DNA from: Bradyrhizobium sp. CB1015
Lineage (GTDB): Bacteria; Pseudomonadota; Alphaproteobacteria; Rhizobiales; Xanthobacteraceae
Assembly: GCF_025200925.1 (NCBI RefSeq)
Contig: NZ_CP104174.1
Span: forward strand, 2,666,001 to 2,730,000
Length of the DNA: 64,000 nucleotides
Direction of reading: 5' to 3'
Shown here: piece by piece, positions 23,932 to 33,509 of the stretch
Numbering within the stretch: the stretch's first letter is position 1
Layout of the letters: every line of letters begins with the position of its first letter
Notes under the pieces: model-generated
What the model saw: only the letters and a program-made list of their open reading frames with translations
Database searches by the model: none
What the model was told of the DNA's origin: nothing
Translations under genes and position numbers: made by a program

Positions 23932-26070
23932 TCAGCTTTCCGGAACGAGGAAGATCGCAGCGAGCGGCGGAATGGTGAGGCGGAGCTCGCCGCCCTCGGC
24001 CTGGACTTCGCCGATATTACCGACATTGCTGCCGCCGTAATGGGCGGAATCGGAGTTGAGCACTTCCTTCCACTTGCCGCCGAAGGGCACGCGAACGCGA
24101 TAGTTCTGGTAGACATTGGGCGAGAAGTTCACGATGACGACACACCGCGCGTTCTCGTCGAATCCCTTGCGCAGCCAGGCGAATACGTTGCGGTTGGCAT
24201 CATCGGTGATCAGCCATTCGAAGCCGGCCTGCTCGCAATCCATCTGGTGCAGCGCCGGCACCGCGCGATAGAGCCGGTTGAGGTCGCGGATCAAGGCCTG
24301 GACGCCGGAATGGACCTTGTATTCGAGCAGGTGCCAGTCGAGCGACTGGTCGTGATTCCATTCGCGGCTCTGCGCGATTTCGGCGCCCATGAACAGGAGC
24401 TTCTTGCCGGGATGGCCGAACATGAAGCTGTAATAGGCGCGCAAATTGGCAAAGCGCTGCCACTCGTCGCCGGGCATGCGGCCGAGGATCGAGCGCTTGC
24501 CGTGCACGACCTCGTCATGCGACAGCGGCAGGATGAAGTTCTCCGAGAACGCGTAGTGCAGGCCGAACAGGATCTCGCCGTGATGATGCTTGCGGTGGAT
24601 CGGATCCTTGCTGATGTAGTTCAGCGTGTCGTGCATCCAGCCCATGTTCCATTTGTAGCCGAAGCCGAGCCCGCCGAATTCGACCGGGCGCGAGACTTGG
24701 GGCCAGGCGGTGGACTCTTCCGCAGCAGTGGTCGCCTGCGGGAAGCGGGCGAACACTTCCGTGTTGAAGCGGCGCAGGAAGTTGATCGCCTCGATGTTCT
24801 CCCGCCCGCCATATTGGTTCGGGATCCACGCGTCGGGTGGCCGGCTGTAGTCGAGATAGAGCATGGACGCGACCGCATCGACGCGCAGGCCGTCGATGGC
24901 ATAACGCTCCATCCAGAACAGCGCATTCGACACCAGGAAGTTCGTCACTTCGGTGCGGCCGTAATTGTAGATCAGCGTGCCCCAGTCGAGGTGGCGGCCC
25001 TGCAGCGGGTTGGCGTGCTCGTAGAGCGCGGTGCCGTCGAAATGGCCGAGCCCGTGCGGATCGTCCGGGAAGTGACCCGGCACCCAGTCGAGCAGCACGC
25101 CGATGCCTTCGCGGTGGCAGGCATCGATCAGCGCCGCAAAGTCGTCGGGTGTGCCGAAACGGCTGGTCGGCGCATAGAGGCCGGTCGGCTGATAGCCCCA
25201 TGAGCCGTCGAACGGATGCTCGCTCACGGGCAGGAATTCGAGATGGGTGAAGCCCATGTCGCGGGCATAGGCCGGCAGCTGCTCGGCCAGCTCGCGATAG
25301 GTCAGCCATTCATTGTTGCCTTTGCGCCGCCACGAGCCGAGATGAACCTCGTAGATCGATATCGGCGCCGATAGGGCATTGATGCCTTCAGGCGCCGGGC
25401 GCGGCCGCGGCAGATGCGCCTCGTCGAACACGATCGAGGCCGTCTTCGGCCGCAGTTCGCTGGCAAAGGCCAGCGGATCGGACTTCAGCGGCAGCAGATG
25501 ACCATGCGGGCCGATGATCTCGAACTTGTAGTGATCGCCGGCCTTCGCATGCGGGATGAACAATTCCCAATAGCCGTTGCCGCGCACCCGCATCGGATGG
25601 CGCCGCCCGTCCCAGAAGTTGAAGTCGCCGACCACGGAGACGCGCCGCGCATTCGGCGCCAGCACGACGAAACCGATGCCGTCGACGCCCTCGAGCCGCA
25701 TCGGATGCGCGCCGAGCTTGTCGTAGAGGCGCTGATGGGTGCCTTCGCCGAGCAGGTAGAGGTCGAAATCGGTCAGGATCGGCGGAAAGCGGTAGGCATC
25801 CTCGAACTCGACGACGTTGTTGCCGAACTTCGCGCGCAGCTGGTAGTGCTTCGAGCCGTTGGGCAGGGCGCCGATGAACAGGCCGGAATCGTGGACGCGG
25901 TCGAGCGGCGCGACCTCGCCGTGGTCGCCGACCGCCTCGACATTGGTGGCCTCGGGCAGAAATGCCCGCACCACGCTTTTGCCACCCTCGGGATGCAGCC
26001 CGAGATAGTGGAAGGGGTCGGAGTGGCGACCTTCGATGATCGCGTAGGCTTCGGCAGGCAGTTTAGGCAT
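23932..26070 (-). CDS. glgB: 1,4-alpha-glucan branching enzyme
   Basis: GlgB introduces alpha-1,6 branches into glycogen. The protein (712 residues from the ATG at 26070) has an N-terminal sandwich ([14 protein letters not shown]), a CBM48 domain around residue 110-210 ([20 protein letters not shown]) and a GH13 barrel with [32 protein letters not shown] (nucleophile), [13 protein letters not shown] (acid/base) and [14 protein letters not shown]. The chosen ATG overlaps the treS stop by eight bases; a Met six codons earlier is also possible. Confidence 0.95.
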   Translation of the reverse strand: MPKLPAEAYAIIEGRHSDPFHYLGLHPEGGKSVVRAFLPEATNVEAVGDHGEVAPLDRVHDSGLFIGALPNGSKHYQLRAKFGNNVVEFEDAYRFPPILTDFDLYLLGEGTHQRLYDKLGAHPMRLEGVDGIGFVVLAPNARRVSVVGDFNFWDGRRHPMRVRGNGYWELFIPHAKAGDHYKFEIIGPHGHLLPLKSDPLAFASELRPKTASIVFDEAHLPRPRPAPEGINALSAPISIYEVHLGSWRRKGNNEWLTYRELAEQLPAYARDMGFTHLEFLPVSEHPFDGSWGYQPTGLYAPTSRFGTPDDFAALIDACHREGIGVLLDWVPGHFPDDPHGLGHFDGTALYEHANPLQGRHLDWGTLIYNYGRTEVTNFLVSNALFWMERYAIDGLRVDAVASMLYLDYSRPPDAWIPNQYGGRENIEAINFLRRFNTEVFARFPQATTAAEESTAWPQVSRPVEFGGLGFGYKWNMGWMHDTLNYISKDPIHRKHHHGEILFGLHYAFSENFILPLSHDEVVHGKRSILGRMPGDEWQRFANLRAYYSFMFGHPGKKLLFMGAEIAQSREWNHDQSLDWHLLEYKVHSGVQALIRDLNRLYRAVPALHQMDCEQAGFEWLITDDANRNVFAWLRKGFDENARCVVIVNFSPNVYQNYRVRVPFGGKWKEVLNSDSAHYGGSNVGNIGEVQAEGGELRLTIPPLAAIFLVPES

Positions 26071-29000
26071 GGGCTTCGCTCTCGGCACTGGACAGAATGC
26101 GAAGCAGTCCGGTCAGCGGCGCATGGAGCCCCTCAGGCCGGTGGGACAGCTCGTACTCTACGTCGTGGAACGCTCGATCTAGCAGGAAAAATTTCAACAG
26201 GCCTTCCGCGCATGACCGATCGTCCGGCCACAGCCTCCGGTCGGTCATGGCTTCGCGGTAGGCGGACAGGAAGGTCGCGGTGGCGCGCTCGCGCCATTCG
26301 TCGAGGGCGGCCGCGAGCCGGTCCTGCTCGTCGGAAGCGCCCGTGAGCGCGCGGCTCAGCGCCGCGTTCACAGAAAGGTCGATGGAATGGATCAGGCCGG
26401 CGACGTCGCGCGCGGCCGGCGCCTTGCGGCGCTTACTGGCCAGCGGCACGCGCGGATCGCCGTCGAAGTCGATGATGAAGATATCGTCCTTCACGATCAG
26501 AGTTTGCCCGAGCCGGAAGTCGCCATGATGACGGATGTTCAACCCGCCGATGCCCGATGGCAAGAGCGCATTCAGACCGTCGAACAGGCTGCCGCGTGCC
26601 GCGACCAGCCGGTCGATCAGGGGCCGGTCCGCCTCCCGCAGCCCGTCGCGGCTGTCGGCGAGCCGCTCGAGAACCCGCTCGGCCCGCGCCTTGAGGTCGG
26701 AGAGCCAAGTCCTGATCTGGGCGAACTCGATCGGCACGGGGGCGAGATCGTCGGGCTTTGCCGCGGCGAGCGCGACGTGCAGCTCGGCGAGCCGCCGGCC
26801 GATCTGCGCAATGAAATGCAGATACGGCGCCTGCTCCTGGGTTTCGCGTGGCATCTCATCGGCCGGCGCCAGCCGCTGCTCGTCGACGTAGCGATCGAGA
26901 TACCCCGTCGTCACGGTCCAGCCGTCGCCCTGGTTCTCGACATAGGCGTGGAGCACGCCGAGCGCGCAGCGTTGGTTGCCGTCGACCAGCTCGACGCTGC
27001 CGAGCAGCGCCGGGGTGTTGACGAAGCGCGCGACCTCCGTGAGATAGTGGCCGATCTCGATCTCGGGACTGATGCCGCTTTCGAGCCGGCGGTAGATCTT
27101 GGCGACGTACTGGTTGTCGACCAGCGCGGTGCTGTTCGACTGCTCAATGGCGCGGATGCGTTCGGGCTCCTTGATGGTGTAGTCGGCGAACCGGCTGGTG
27201 GCCTTGAACTCCAGCCGCAGATTGTTCTCCTCCACCACCAGGTTCTGCGACAGGTTGCGCAGGAACAGGCCGATGAAGATCTGGTCGGTCGCAACGTCCA
27301 GCAATGTGCCTTCGCGCGCGCCCTGGCGCACGGCGGCCAGCGCCTTCGGGTTGAAGCGCTCGCGGTCGAACCGCACCCATTCGATCTGCAGCGGCATCAC
27401 GTAGCGCGTCGTCGCGTCGCCCTGCCTGGTCTCGAAGAATGCGATCCAGGGCCTGTTGTCGCCGATGTCGCAGAACGGCACCGCCGAGGTGAGCGCGGTC
27501 TTGATCTGCTTGGGATTGTGCTCGGGATACCACCGCGTCCGTGACAGGAAGCCCGGCAGCACGTCGCGCTCGAACACGCCGCGCTCGCGGGCGAGCGAGA
27601 CCCAGTTCGAGTTCACCGGCACCACCAGCGTCTCGAACTCCGGCACCGCGCGCGGCACCACCGGCTCGGACTTGTCGCGCTCCAGAAGCTGGAACCAGTA
27701 GAAGCCGTAGGGCCCCAGCGTGATCATGTAGGGCAGTTCGCCGATCGCGGGAAAACGCGTGCGGCCGAGCATCTCCTGCGGGATGCGGTCCTTCCACGGC
27801 GACAGGTCGAGCTCGGTGGCCTGTGCGGCGCGCGACAGATTGGCGACGCAGAGGATCACCTCGTCGCGATATTGCCGGACATAGGCGAGCACGGCGCGAT
27901 TGGCCGGGCGGATGAACGTCATGCTGCCGCGGCCGAAGGCAAGCGTCGATTTGCGCACCGAGATCAGCCGCTTGGTGGCGCTGAGCAGCGACGACAGGCT
28001 GCGCGACTGCGCCTCGACGTTCACCGATTCATAGCCGTAGACGGGATCCATGATCAGCGGCGCGTAGAGGCGGGCGGGGTCGCAGCGCGAGAAGCCGCCG
28101 TTGCGGTCCGGGCTCCACTGCATCGGCGTGCGCACGCCGTTGCGGTCGCCGAGATAGATGTTGTCGCCCATCCCGATTTCGTCGCCGTAATAGATGATCG
28201 GGGTGCCGGGAAAGGACAGCAGCAGCGAGTTCATCAGCTCGATCTTGCGCCGGTCGTTGTCCATCAGCGGCGCAAGGCGCCGGCGGATGCCGACATTGAT
28301 GCGCGCGCGGGGATCGTTGGCGTAGGTGGTCCAGAGATAGTCGCGCTCGACGTCGGTGACCATCTCCAGCGTGAGCTCGTCGTGATTGCGCAGGAACAGC
28401 GCCCATTGGCAGCTCGCCGGGATATCAGGCGTCTGGCGCAGGATGTCGGTGATCGGGAAGCGGTCTTCCTGGGCGATCGCCATGTAGATGCGCGGCATCA
28501 GCGGGAAGTGATAGGCCATGTGGCACTCGTCGCCACGGCCGAAATATTCCTGCACGTCCTCGGGCCATTGATTGGCCTCCGCCAGCAGCAGCTTGCCCTT
28601 GGAGTAGGCGTCCAGCTCCTGGCGCAGGCGCTTGATGATCGCATGCGTCTCGGGCAGGTTCTCGTTCGAGGTGCCCTCGCGCTCGCACAGATAGGGAATG
28701 GCGTCGAGACGGAAGCCGTCGACACCGGCATCCAGCCAGCGCTTCATCACCTGGATGATGGCGCTGACCACGCGCGGATTGTCGAAATTGAGGTCCGGCT
28801 GGTGCGAGAAGAAGCGGTGCCAGTAGAACGCGCCGGCCTCGGGATCCCAGGTCCAGTTCGACTTCTCGGTGTCGGTGAAGATGATGCGCGTGCCCTGGTA
28901 CTTCTGGTCGGTGTCGCTCCAGACATACCAGTTGCGCGCGCTCGAGCCCGGATGGCTGCGCCGCGCGCGCTTGAACCATTTGTGCTGGTCCGAGGTGTGG

Positions 29001-29356
29001 TTGACGACGAGCTCGGTGATGACGCGCAGGCCCCGCTTCTGCGCTTCCTGGATGAAGCGCTTGAAATCCTTCATCGTCCCGAAATCGGGATTGACCGAGC
29101 CGTAGTCGGCGATGTCGTAGCCGTCGTCGCGGCCGGGCGAGGGATAGAACGGCAGCAACCAGAGCGCGGTGACGCCGAGCTCCTGCAAATAGGGCAGCCT
29201 CTCGGTCAGCCCGGCAAAGTCGCCGATGCCGTCATTGTTGCTGTCGGCGAAGGCCTTGACGTGGAGCTGGTAGATGATGGCGTCCTTGTACCAGAGCTCA
29301 TCCACGACCTCGGCAGCCTCAGCCTTCTTGGTATCGACGGCAGACAGAACATTCAT
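26063..29356 (-). CDS. treS: trehalose synthase / maltokinase fusion
   Basis: A 1097-residue two-enzyme protein. Residues 1 to about 550 are TreS, which interconverts trehalose and maltose, with all three catalytic signatures intact: [10 protein letters not shown] (nucleophile), [12 protein letters not shown] (acid/base) and [13 protein letters not shown]. Residues from about 590 on are a maltokinase-type domain that would make maltose 1-phosphate, with [12 protein letters not shown] and [13 protein letters not shown] as the kinase-like catalytic and metal motifs. The fusion is known in other bacteria. The start ATG at 29356 lies 11 bases after the GlgE-like gene, the normal partner that uses maltose 1-phosphate. 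Confidence 0.95.
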   Translation of the reverse strand: MNVLSAVDTKKAEAAEVVDELWYKDAIIYQLHVKAFADSNNDGIGDFAGLTERLPYLQELGVTALWLLPFYPSPGRDDGYDIADYGSVNPDFGTMKDFKRFIQEAQKRGLRVITELVVNHTSDQHKWFKRARRSHPGSSARNWYVWSDTDQKYQGTRIIFTDTEKSNWTWDPEAGAFYWHRFFSHQPDLNFDNPRVVSAIIQVMKRWLDAGVDGFRLDAIPYLCEREGTSNENLPETHAIIKRLRQELDAYSKGKLLLAEANQWPEDVQEYFGRGDECHMAYHFPLMPRIYMAIAQEDRFPITDILRQTPDIPASCQWALFLRNHDELTLEMVTDVERDYLWTTYANDPRARINVGIRRRLAPLMDNDRRKIELMNSLLLSFPGTPIIYYGDEIGMGDNIYLGDRNGVRTPMQWSPDRNGGFSRCDPARLYAPLIMDPVYGYESVNVEAQSRSLSSLLSATKRLISVRKSTLAFGRGSMTFIRPANRAVLAYVRQYRDEVILCVANLSRAAQATELDLSPWKDRIPQEMLGRTRFPAIGELPYMITLGPYGFYWFQLLERDKSEPVVPRAVPEFETLVVPVNSNWVSLARERGVFERDVLPGFLSRTRWYPEHNPKQIKTALTSAVPFCDIGDNRPWIAFFETRQGDATTRYVMPLQIEWVRFDRERFNPKALAAVRQGAREGTLLDVATDQIFIGLFLRNLSQNLVVEENNLRLEFKATSRFADYTIKEPERIRAIEQSNSTALVDNQYVAKIYRRLESGISPEIEIGHYLTEVARFVNTPALLGSVELVDGNQRCALGVLHAYVENQGDGWTVTTGYLDRYVDEQRLAPADEMPRETQEQAPYLHFIAQIGRRLAELHVALAAAKPDDLAPVPIEFAQIRTWLSDLKARAERVLERLADSRDGLREADRPLIDRLVAARGSLFDGLNALLPSGIGGLNIRHHGDFRLGQTLIVKDDIFIIDFDGDPRVPLASKRRKAPAARDVAGLIHSIDLSVNAALSRALTGASDEQDRLAAALDEWRERATATFLSAYREAMTDRRLWPDDRSCAEGLLKFFLLDRAFHDVEYELSHRPEGLHAPLTGLLRILSSAESEAHA

Positions 29357-29367
29357 GGCGTGACCCC

Positions 29368-31314
29368 TTACGCCAGGCAGCGGAACAGAAGTGCCGGATC
29401 GCGGTCGGGATCGATACGCAACTTGATGCCGCCCCATTCGATGCGGGATTGTTCGCCGGTGAGCAGGTTTTCGAGTGTCGTCACATGGTGACGCCTTCCG
29501 CCGGCGTCAACCGTGAGATCGCCGAGCGCCAGCCAGCATTCACGCGCATGGCGCGACAGCGCGATCACGACGATGACAATGTTGGCCGGATCGGCGGCCT
29601 CCTTGGCGAAAGCGATCGTCTCGCCGTCCTCGATGCCGAGAAAGCGCAAGTTCGCGGTCTGCTGGAGCGCCGCGTTGTCGTTGCGGATGCGGTTGAGCGC
29701 GGCGATGTAGGGTTTGATGTTGCCGGGTTTGTCCCAGTCGCGCTGCCTGATCTGGTACTTCTCGGAATCCAGATATTCTTCGCGGCCGGGAATGGCGTCA
29801 TGCTCCAGCAGCTCGAATCCGCTGTAGATGCCGTAATTGCCCGACAGCGTCGCCGCCAGTGCGACGCGCGACTTGAAGGCCCAGGCCTCTCCGCTCTGCA
29901 GGTGAAAGGGCAACAGGTCAGGCGTGTTGACGAACATGTTCGGGCGGTAGAAATCGCGTTCGGGATAGCGCGTCAGCTCGCCGAGATATTGCTCCAGCTC
30001 CCACTTTTCCGTGCGCCAGGGGAAATAGGTGAAGGACTGCGCGAAGCCGAGCTTGGCGAGGCCCTTCATCAGCTTTGGCCGTGCATAGGTCTTGGAGAAC
30101 AGGATCACGTCGGGATGACGGCGGCGGATGTCGCGGATCAGCCACTCCCAGAACGCGAGCGGCGCCGTGTCGTGATTGTCTATGGCGAAGATGGTCACGC
30201 CCTTGTCGATCCAGAACAGCATCGCATCGCGAAACGCGTTCCACAGCCCGACGCGATCGACCGAATTGAAATCGGGGATGACGATGTCGGAATAGGGGCC
30301 GTCCGCCGCCTTCACCGAGCGGTCGGGCCGCCATTTGAACCATTCCGGATGTTGCGTCAGCCAGGGATGATCCGGCGAGCACTGCACCGCGAAGTCCAGC
30401 GCAAGCTCGAGCCCGTATTCGAGACAGGTGGCAACCAGCGCGCGGAAGTCCTCGATCGTGCCGAGCTCCGGATGCAGCGCATCGTGGCCGCCCTCGGCGG
30501 AGCCGATAGCATAGGGCGAGCCGGGATCGCCTTCACGGGCCATCGGCGCGTTGTTGCGGCCCTTGCGGCTTGTCTTTCCGATCGGGTGGATCGGCGTGAA
30601 GTAGAGCACGTCAAAGCCCATCGCGGCGATATCTGGCACGCGCGCGATGCAGTCGCGCAGCGTGCCGTGCCGGCCCGGCAATGCGCCCTGGCTGCGCGGC
30701 ATCATCTGATACCAGGTGCTGAAACGCGCCTTGTCGCGGTCCGCGGTCAGCGGAAAGAATGGCGAGCGCGTCAGATCCGGCCGCGACTGGCTCTCGGCCA
30801 TGGCTTCGCCGAGCTCGGTTGCGAGCAGCGAGGTGATGTCGCCGTTCCTCAAGTAATCTTCGCACTGCCTGATGATGATCGCTGCGGCGTCCTGCCCCGC
30901 GCCATGCGCCTTGGTCAAAAGCCCGGCACCCTCGATCGCATCGAGGGTGATATCGGCCCCGGTGCGCCGTTTTCGCGCGACGGCGTGCGACCAGGTGGCG
31001 AACTCGTCGGTCCAGGCTTCGATCGCGTAGACATATTGGCCGGGCTCAGGGGGCGTGAACGCGCCGGACCAGCGGTCATTGCCGTGATGGGTCATCGGCT
31101 CGCTCCGCCATTCGCGCTCCTGCTCTCCTCGCCAGATCAGCGCGGCTGATATCACGGCCTCGCCGTCGCGGTAGATGTCGGCCCAGACCTCCACCGGCTC
31201 GCCCGCGATCCGCTTCACGGCGAAACGGCCGCCGTCGATCGCGGGATAGACGTCCTCGATCAGGAAAGCGCTGCCGGCCGCGGCACTTTCGACAGTTTGA
31301 ATTGTCTTGTTCAC
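29368..31314 (-). CDS. GlgE-like maltosyltransferase-domain protein with altered catalytic residues
   Basis: A 648-residue protein aligning along its length with GlgE (maltose-1-phosphate:glucan maltosyltransferase): an N-terminal sandwich domain, then LYFTPIHPIGKTSRKGRNN, SPDHPWLTQHPEWF and EEYLDSEKYQIR. The active site is changed. Canonical GlgE has FRVDNPHTKP; this protein has FAIDNHDTAP, keeping nucleophile Asp379 but losing the Arg (Ala377). Canonical LAEAFTRP carries the acid/base Glu; here it is FSKTYARP with Lys408 at that place. The Asp-to-acid/base distance (29 residues) matches Streptomyces GlgE (394 and 423), so the alignment is sound. The start is GTG at 31314; longer frames would run through the promoter palindrome. 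Activity as GlgE is doubtful. Confidence 0.85.
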   Translation of the reverse strand: MNKTIQTVESAAAGSAFLIEDVYPAIDGGRFAVKRIAGEPVEVWADIYRDGEAVISAALIWRGEQEREWRSEPMTHHGNDRWSGAFTPPEPGQYVYAIEAWTDEFATWSHAVARKRRTGADITLDAIEGAGLLTKAHGAGQDAAAIIIRQCEDYLRNGDITSLLATELGEAMAESQSRPDLTRSPFFPLTADRDKARFSTWYQMMPRSQGALPGRHGTLRDCIARVPDIAAMGFDVLYFTPIHPIGKTSRKGRNNAPMAREGDPGSPYAIGSAEGGHDALHPELGTIEDFRALVATCLEYGLELALDFAVQCSPDHPWLTQHPEWFKWRPDRSVKAADGPYSDIVIPDFNSVDRVGLWNAFRDAMLFWIDKGVTIFAIDNHDTAPLAFWEWLIRDIRRRHPDVILFSKTYARPKLMKGLAKLGFAQSFTYFPWRTEKWELEQYLGELTRYPERDFYRPNMFVNTPDLLPFHLQSGEAWAFKSRVALAATLSGNYGIYSGFELLEHDAIPGREEYLDSEKYQIRQRDWDKPGNIKPYIAALNRIRNDNAALQQTANLRFLGIEDGETIAFAKEAADPANIVIVVIALSRHARECWLALGDLTVDAGGRRHHVTTLENLLTGEQSRIEWGGIKLRIDPDRDPALLFRCLA

Positions 31315-31385
31315 GGTGATGCCATTGACAAGAAAGCAGGAGCCCGTTTCCCTTGTCGGGAACCCACGCTTGATACCATTATAGA

Positions 31386-31440
31386 AAGCCGCTTGTGTGT
31401 CATTGGTTCCCTTGGGAACGGCAAGCGGAGTTCGCGAGTT
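31386..31440. promoter_or_regulatory. back-to-back GGAAC boxes between the glucan operon and malQ
   Basis: The palindrome GTTCCC-TT-GGGAAC (31406-31419) puts two GGAAC boxes back to back. Rightward, GGAAC (31415-31419) is followed after 17 bases by AGTT (31437-31440), an acceptable EcfG/RpoE2-like promoter about 70 bases ahead of malQ. Leftward, GGAAC (31410-31406) is followed after 16 bases only by GCTT (31389-31386), a weaker match, about 70 bases ahead of the GlgE-like gene. Confidence 0.4.
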
Positions 31441-31517
31441 ACCCCTGACTAACCTCTTCCGCGATCTCGTTAAATCGATGCCCCTGGCCAAACCATGGCC
31501 TGCAAGCTGCGTGCCGA

Positions 31518-33479
31518 ATGGATCTTTTAGCTCAAGCCCGGATCAAGGGCGTTCAGTCCGAATTCATCGACGCCCTCGGCAAGCTGCGGGTCACCGCGCC
31601 CGAGGCGCTCAAATCCATCCTCGACGCCCTGCCAGAGAAGCGGGTCTACCGCTTCGTCAGCGGGCCGGTCGTGGTGCGCGCCCTGGGGCATCCGCGTACC
31701 GAACTGGCGGCAACCGGGACCCCGCCGCTGAAATGGAAAATCTTCGGCAACGGCGATGTGATCGCACAAGGCGAGACTCGCGAGCCGGTCATTGCCTGGC
31801 CGGCCGGCCTGCCGCTCGGGTATCACCGCCTGACGCTCACCGATGCCGCAGGTGCGAGCGAAGACGTGCCGATGATCGTGGCGCCCGAACGCTGCTTCGG
31901 CGGCGATTTCGACCGCGGCTGGCTGCTCGCCGTGCAGCTCTATAGCGTCCGCTCCGACCGCAATTGGGGCATCGGCGATTTCACCGATCTCGCCGGCCTG
32001 GTCCGGCTCGCCAAGCAGCTCGGGGCCGACGGCGTCGGGCTCAATCCGCTGCATGTCCTGTTCGACGATCAGCCGGCCGATTGCAGCCCCTATTCGCCGA
32101 ACAGCCGGCTCTTCCTCAATCCGCTCTACATCGACGTCGAGGCCATACCTGAATTCTCGGCCGACCTCGTGCCCGACGCGGCCGCGACGGCCGCCCGTCT
32201 GCGCGAGGGAGATCGCGTCCCTTATGCCGATATGGCGGCGCTGAAATGGCTGGGCCTGCGCGCGGCCTTTAGCAGCTTCGTGACAAGTGCGAGCGAGGCG
32301 CGTCGCAAGGCGTTTGACGCCTTCCGAGCCGCCCGCGCGCCGCTGTTGTCCCGCTTTGCCTGTTTCGAGGTGCTGCGGCATCGCTTCACTGGACCCTGGT
32401 GGGAATGGCCGGCGGAATGGCAGCGGCCGGATGAGGCGAAATTCGCCGAGCTGCGCAACGGTCCCGACAAGCGAGAGGTCGAGTTCGTCGAATTCGTGCA
32501 ATGGACGGCCGACAGCCAGCTGCATGCAGCCAAGGAGTTGGCCGGCCAGCTCGGCATGCGGGTCGGGCTCTATCTCGACGTTGCCGTCGGCGTGCAGTCC
32601 AACGGCTTCGATGCCTGGAACGAGCAGACGGCGATCTCGCGTCATCTCGCGGTCGGTGCACCTCCCGACGTTCTCAACACCATCGGCCAGGATTGGGGCC
32701 TTGCCGGCTTCAACGCCGGCGGGCTGGAAGCGCAGTCCTTCGTCCCGTTCGCCGACATGCTCGCGGCCTCGATGCGTCATGCCGGCGCCATCAGGCTCGA
32801 TCACGTGCTCGGCCTGAAGCGGCTCTATCTCGTGCCGCGCGGCTTCAAGCCCGACAACGGCGCCTATGTGCAGATGCCGTTCGAGGCGCTGCTGGCCGCC
32901 GTGGCGCGCGAGAGCGCGGCCCATAAATGCATCGTGATCGGCGAGGACCTCGGTACCGTGCCGGAAGGTTTCCGCGAGATGATGCAGGATTTCGGCATCT
33001 GGTCCTATCTCGTCATGATGTTCGAGCGCGACGATGCCGGACATTTCCGCAACGTCGATCATTACCGGCCCAATGCGCTGGTGACGCTGAACACGCATGA
33101 CCTGTCGACCTATGCCGGCTGGCGCTCCTTCAGCGATCTCAGGATGAAGCGCTCGCTCGGGCTCGATCCCGGCGAGAACGACCAGGCGCGCTGGGATGCG
33201 CTCGGCAGGCTCGACGAGATCCTGCGCCAGAACGGCATCAAAGCCAACGATCTCTACTCTGTGCTCGCGTTCCTCTCGCGCACGCCCTCGCGGCTGCTGG
33301 CGGTGTCGCTGGAGGATCTGCTGGGCGTGATCGACCAGCCCAACATCCCCGGCACGATCGACGAGCATCCGAACTGGCGGCAGCGCCTGCCGGTCGCGCT
33401 CGATGAGATCGCGTCCAAGATCGATCTCGCAGCCTTGAAGGCTGCGACACGGGAACGTTCATTGCCCGGCGGGAATTGA
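31518..33479 (+). CDS. malQ: 4-alpha-glucanotransferase (amylomaltase)
   Basis: MalQ disproportionates maltodextrins and passes on glucose. The 653-residue GH77 protein has an N-terminal extension of about 140 residues before the barrel begins at LLAVQLYSVRSDRNWGIGDF. Catalytic signatures are GAIRLDHVLGLKRLYLVP (nucleophile Asp), CIVIGEDLGTVPEGFR (acid/base Glu) and LNTHDLSTYAGW. The start ATG at 31518 follows a weak ribosome site. It is divergent from the glucan/trehalose operon and followed after 30 bases by the GH15 gene. Confidence 0.95.
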   Translation: MDLLAQARIKGVQSEFIDALGKLRVTAPEALKSILDALPEKRVYRFVSGPVVVRALGHPRTELAATGTPPLKWKIFGNGDVIAQGETREPVIAWPAGLPLGYHRLTLTDAAGASEDVPMIVAPERCFGGDFDRGWLLAVQLYSVRSDRNWGIGDFTDLAGLVRLAKQLGADGVGLNPLHVLFDDQPADCSPYSPNSRLFLNPLYIDVEAIPEFSADLVPDAAATAARLREGDRVPYADMAALKWLGLRAAFSSFVTSASEARRKAFDAFRAARAPLLSRFACFEVLRHRFTGPWWEWPAEWQRPDEAKFAELRNGPDKREVEFVEFVQWTADSQLHAAKELAGQLGMRVGLYLDVAVGVQSNGFDAWNEQTAISRHLAVGAPPDVLNTIGQDWGLAGFNAGGLEAQSFVPFADMLAASMRHAGAIRLDHVLGLKRLYLVPRGFKPDNGAYVQMPFEALLAAVARESAAHKCIVIGEDLGTVPEGFREMMQDFGIWSYLVMMFERDDAGHFRNVDHYRPNALVTLNTHDLSTYAGWRSFSDLRMKRSLGLDPGENDQARWDALGRLDEILRQNGIKANDLYSVLAFLSRTPSRLLAVSLEDLLGVIDQPNIPGTIDEHPNWRQRLPVALDEIASKIDLAALKAATRERSLPGGN

Positions 33480-33509
33480 ACAGCGGGGCATTGCTAGGCT
33501 CGCACGACA

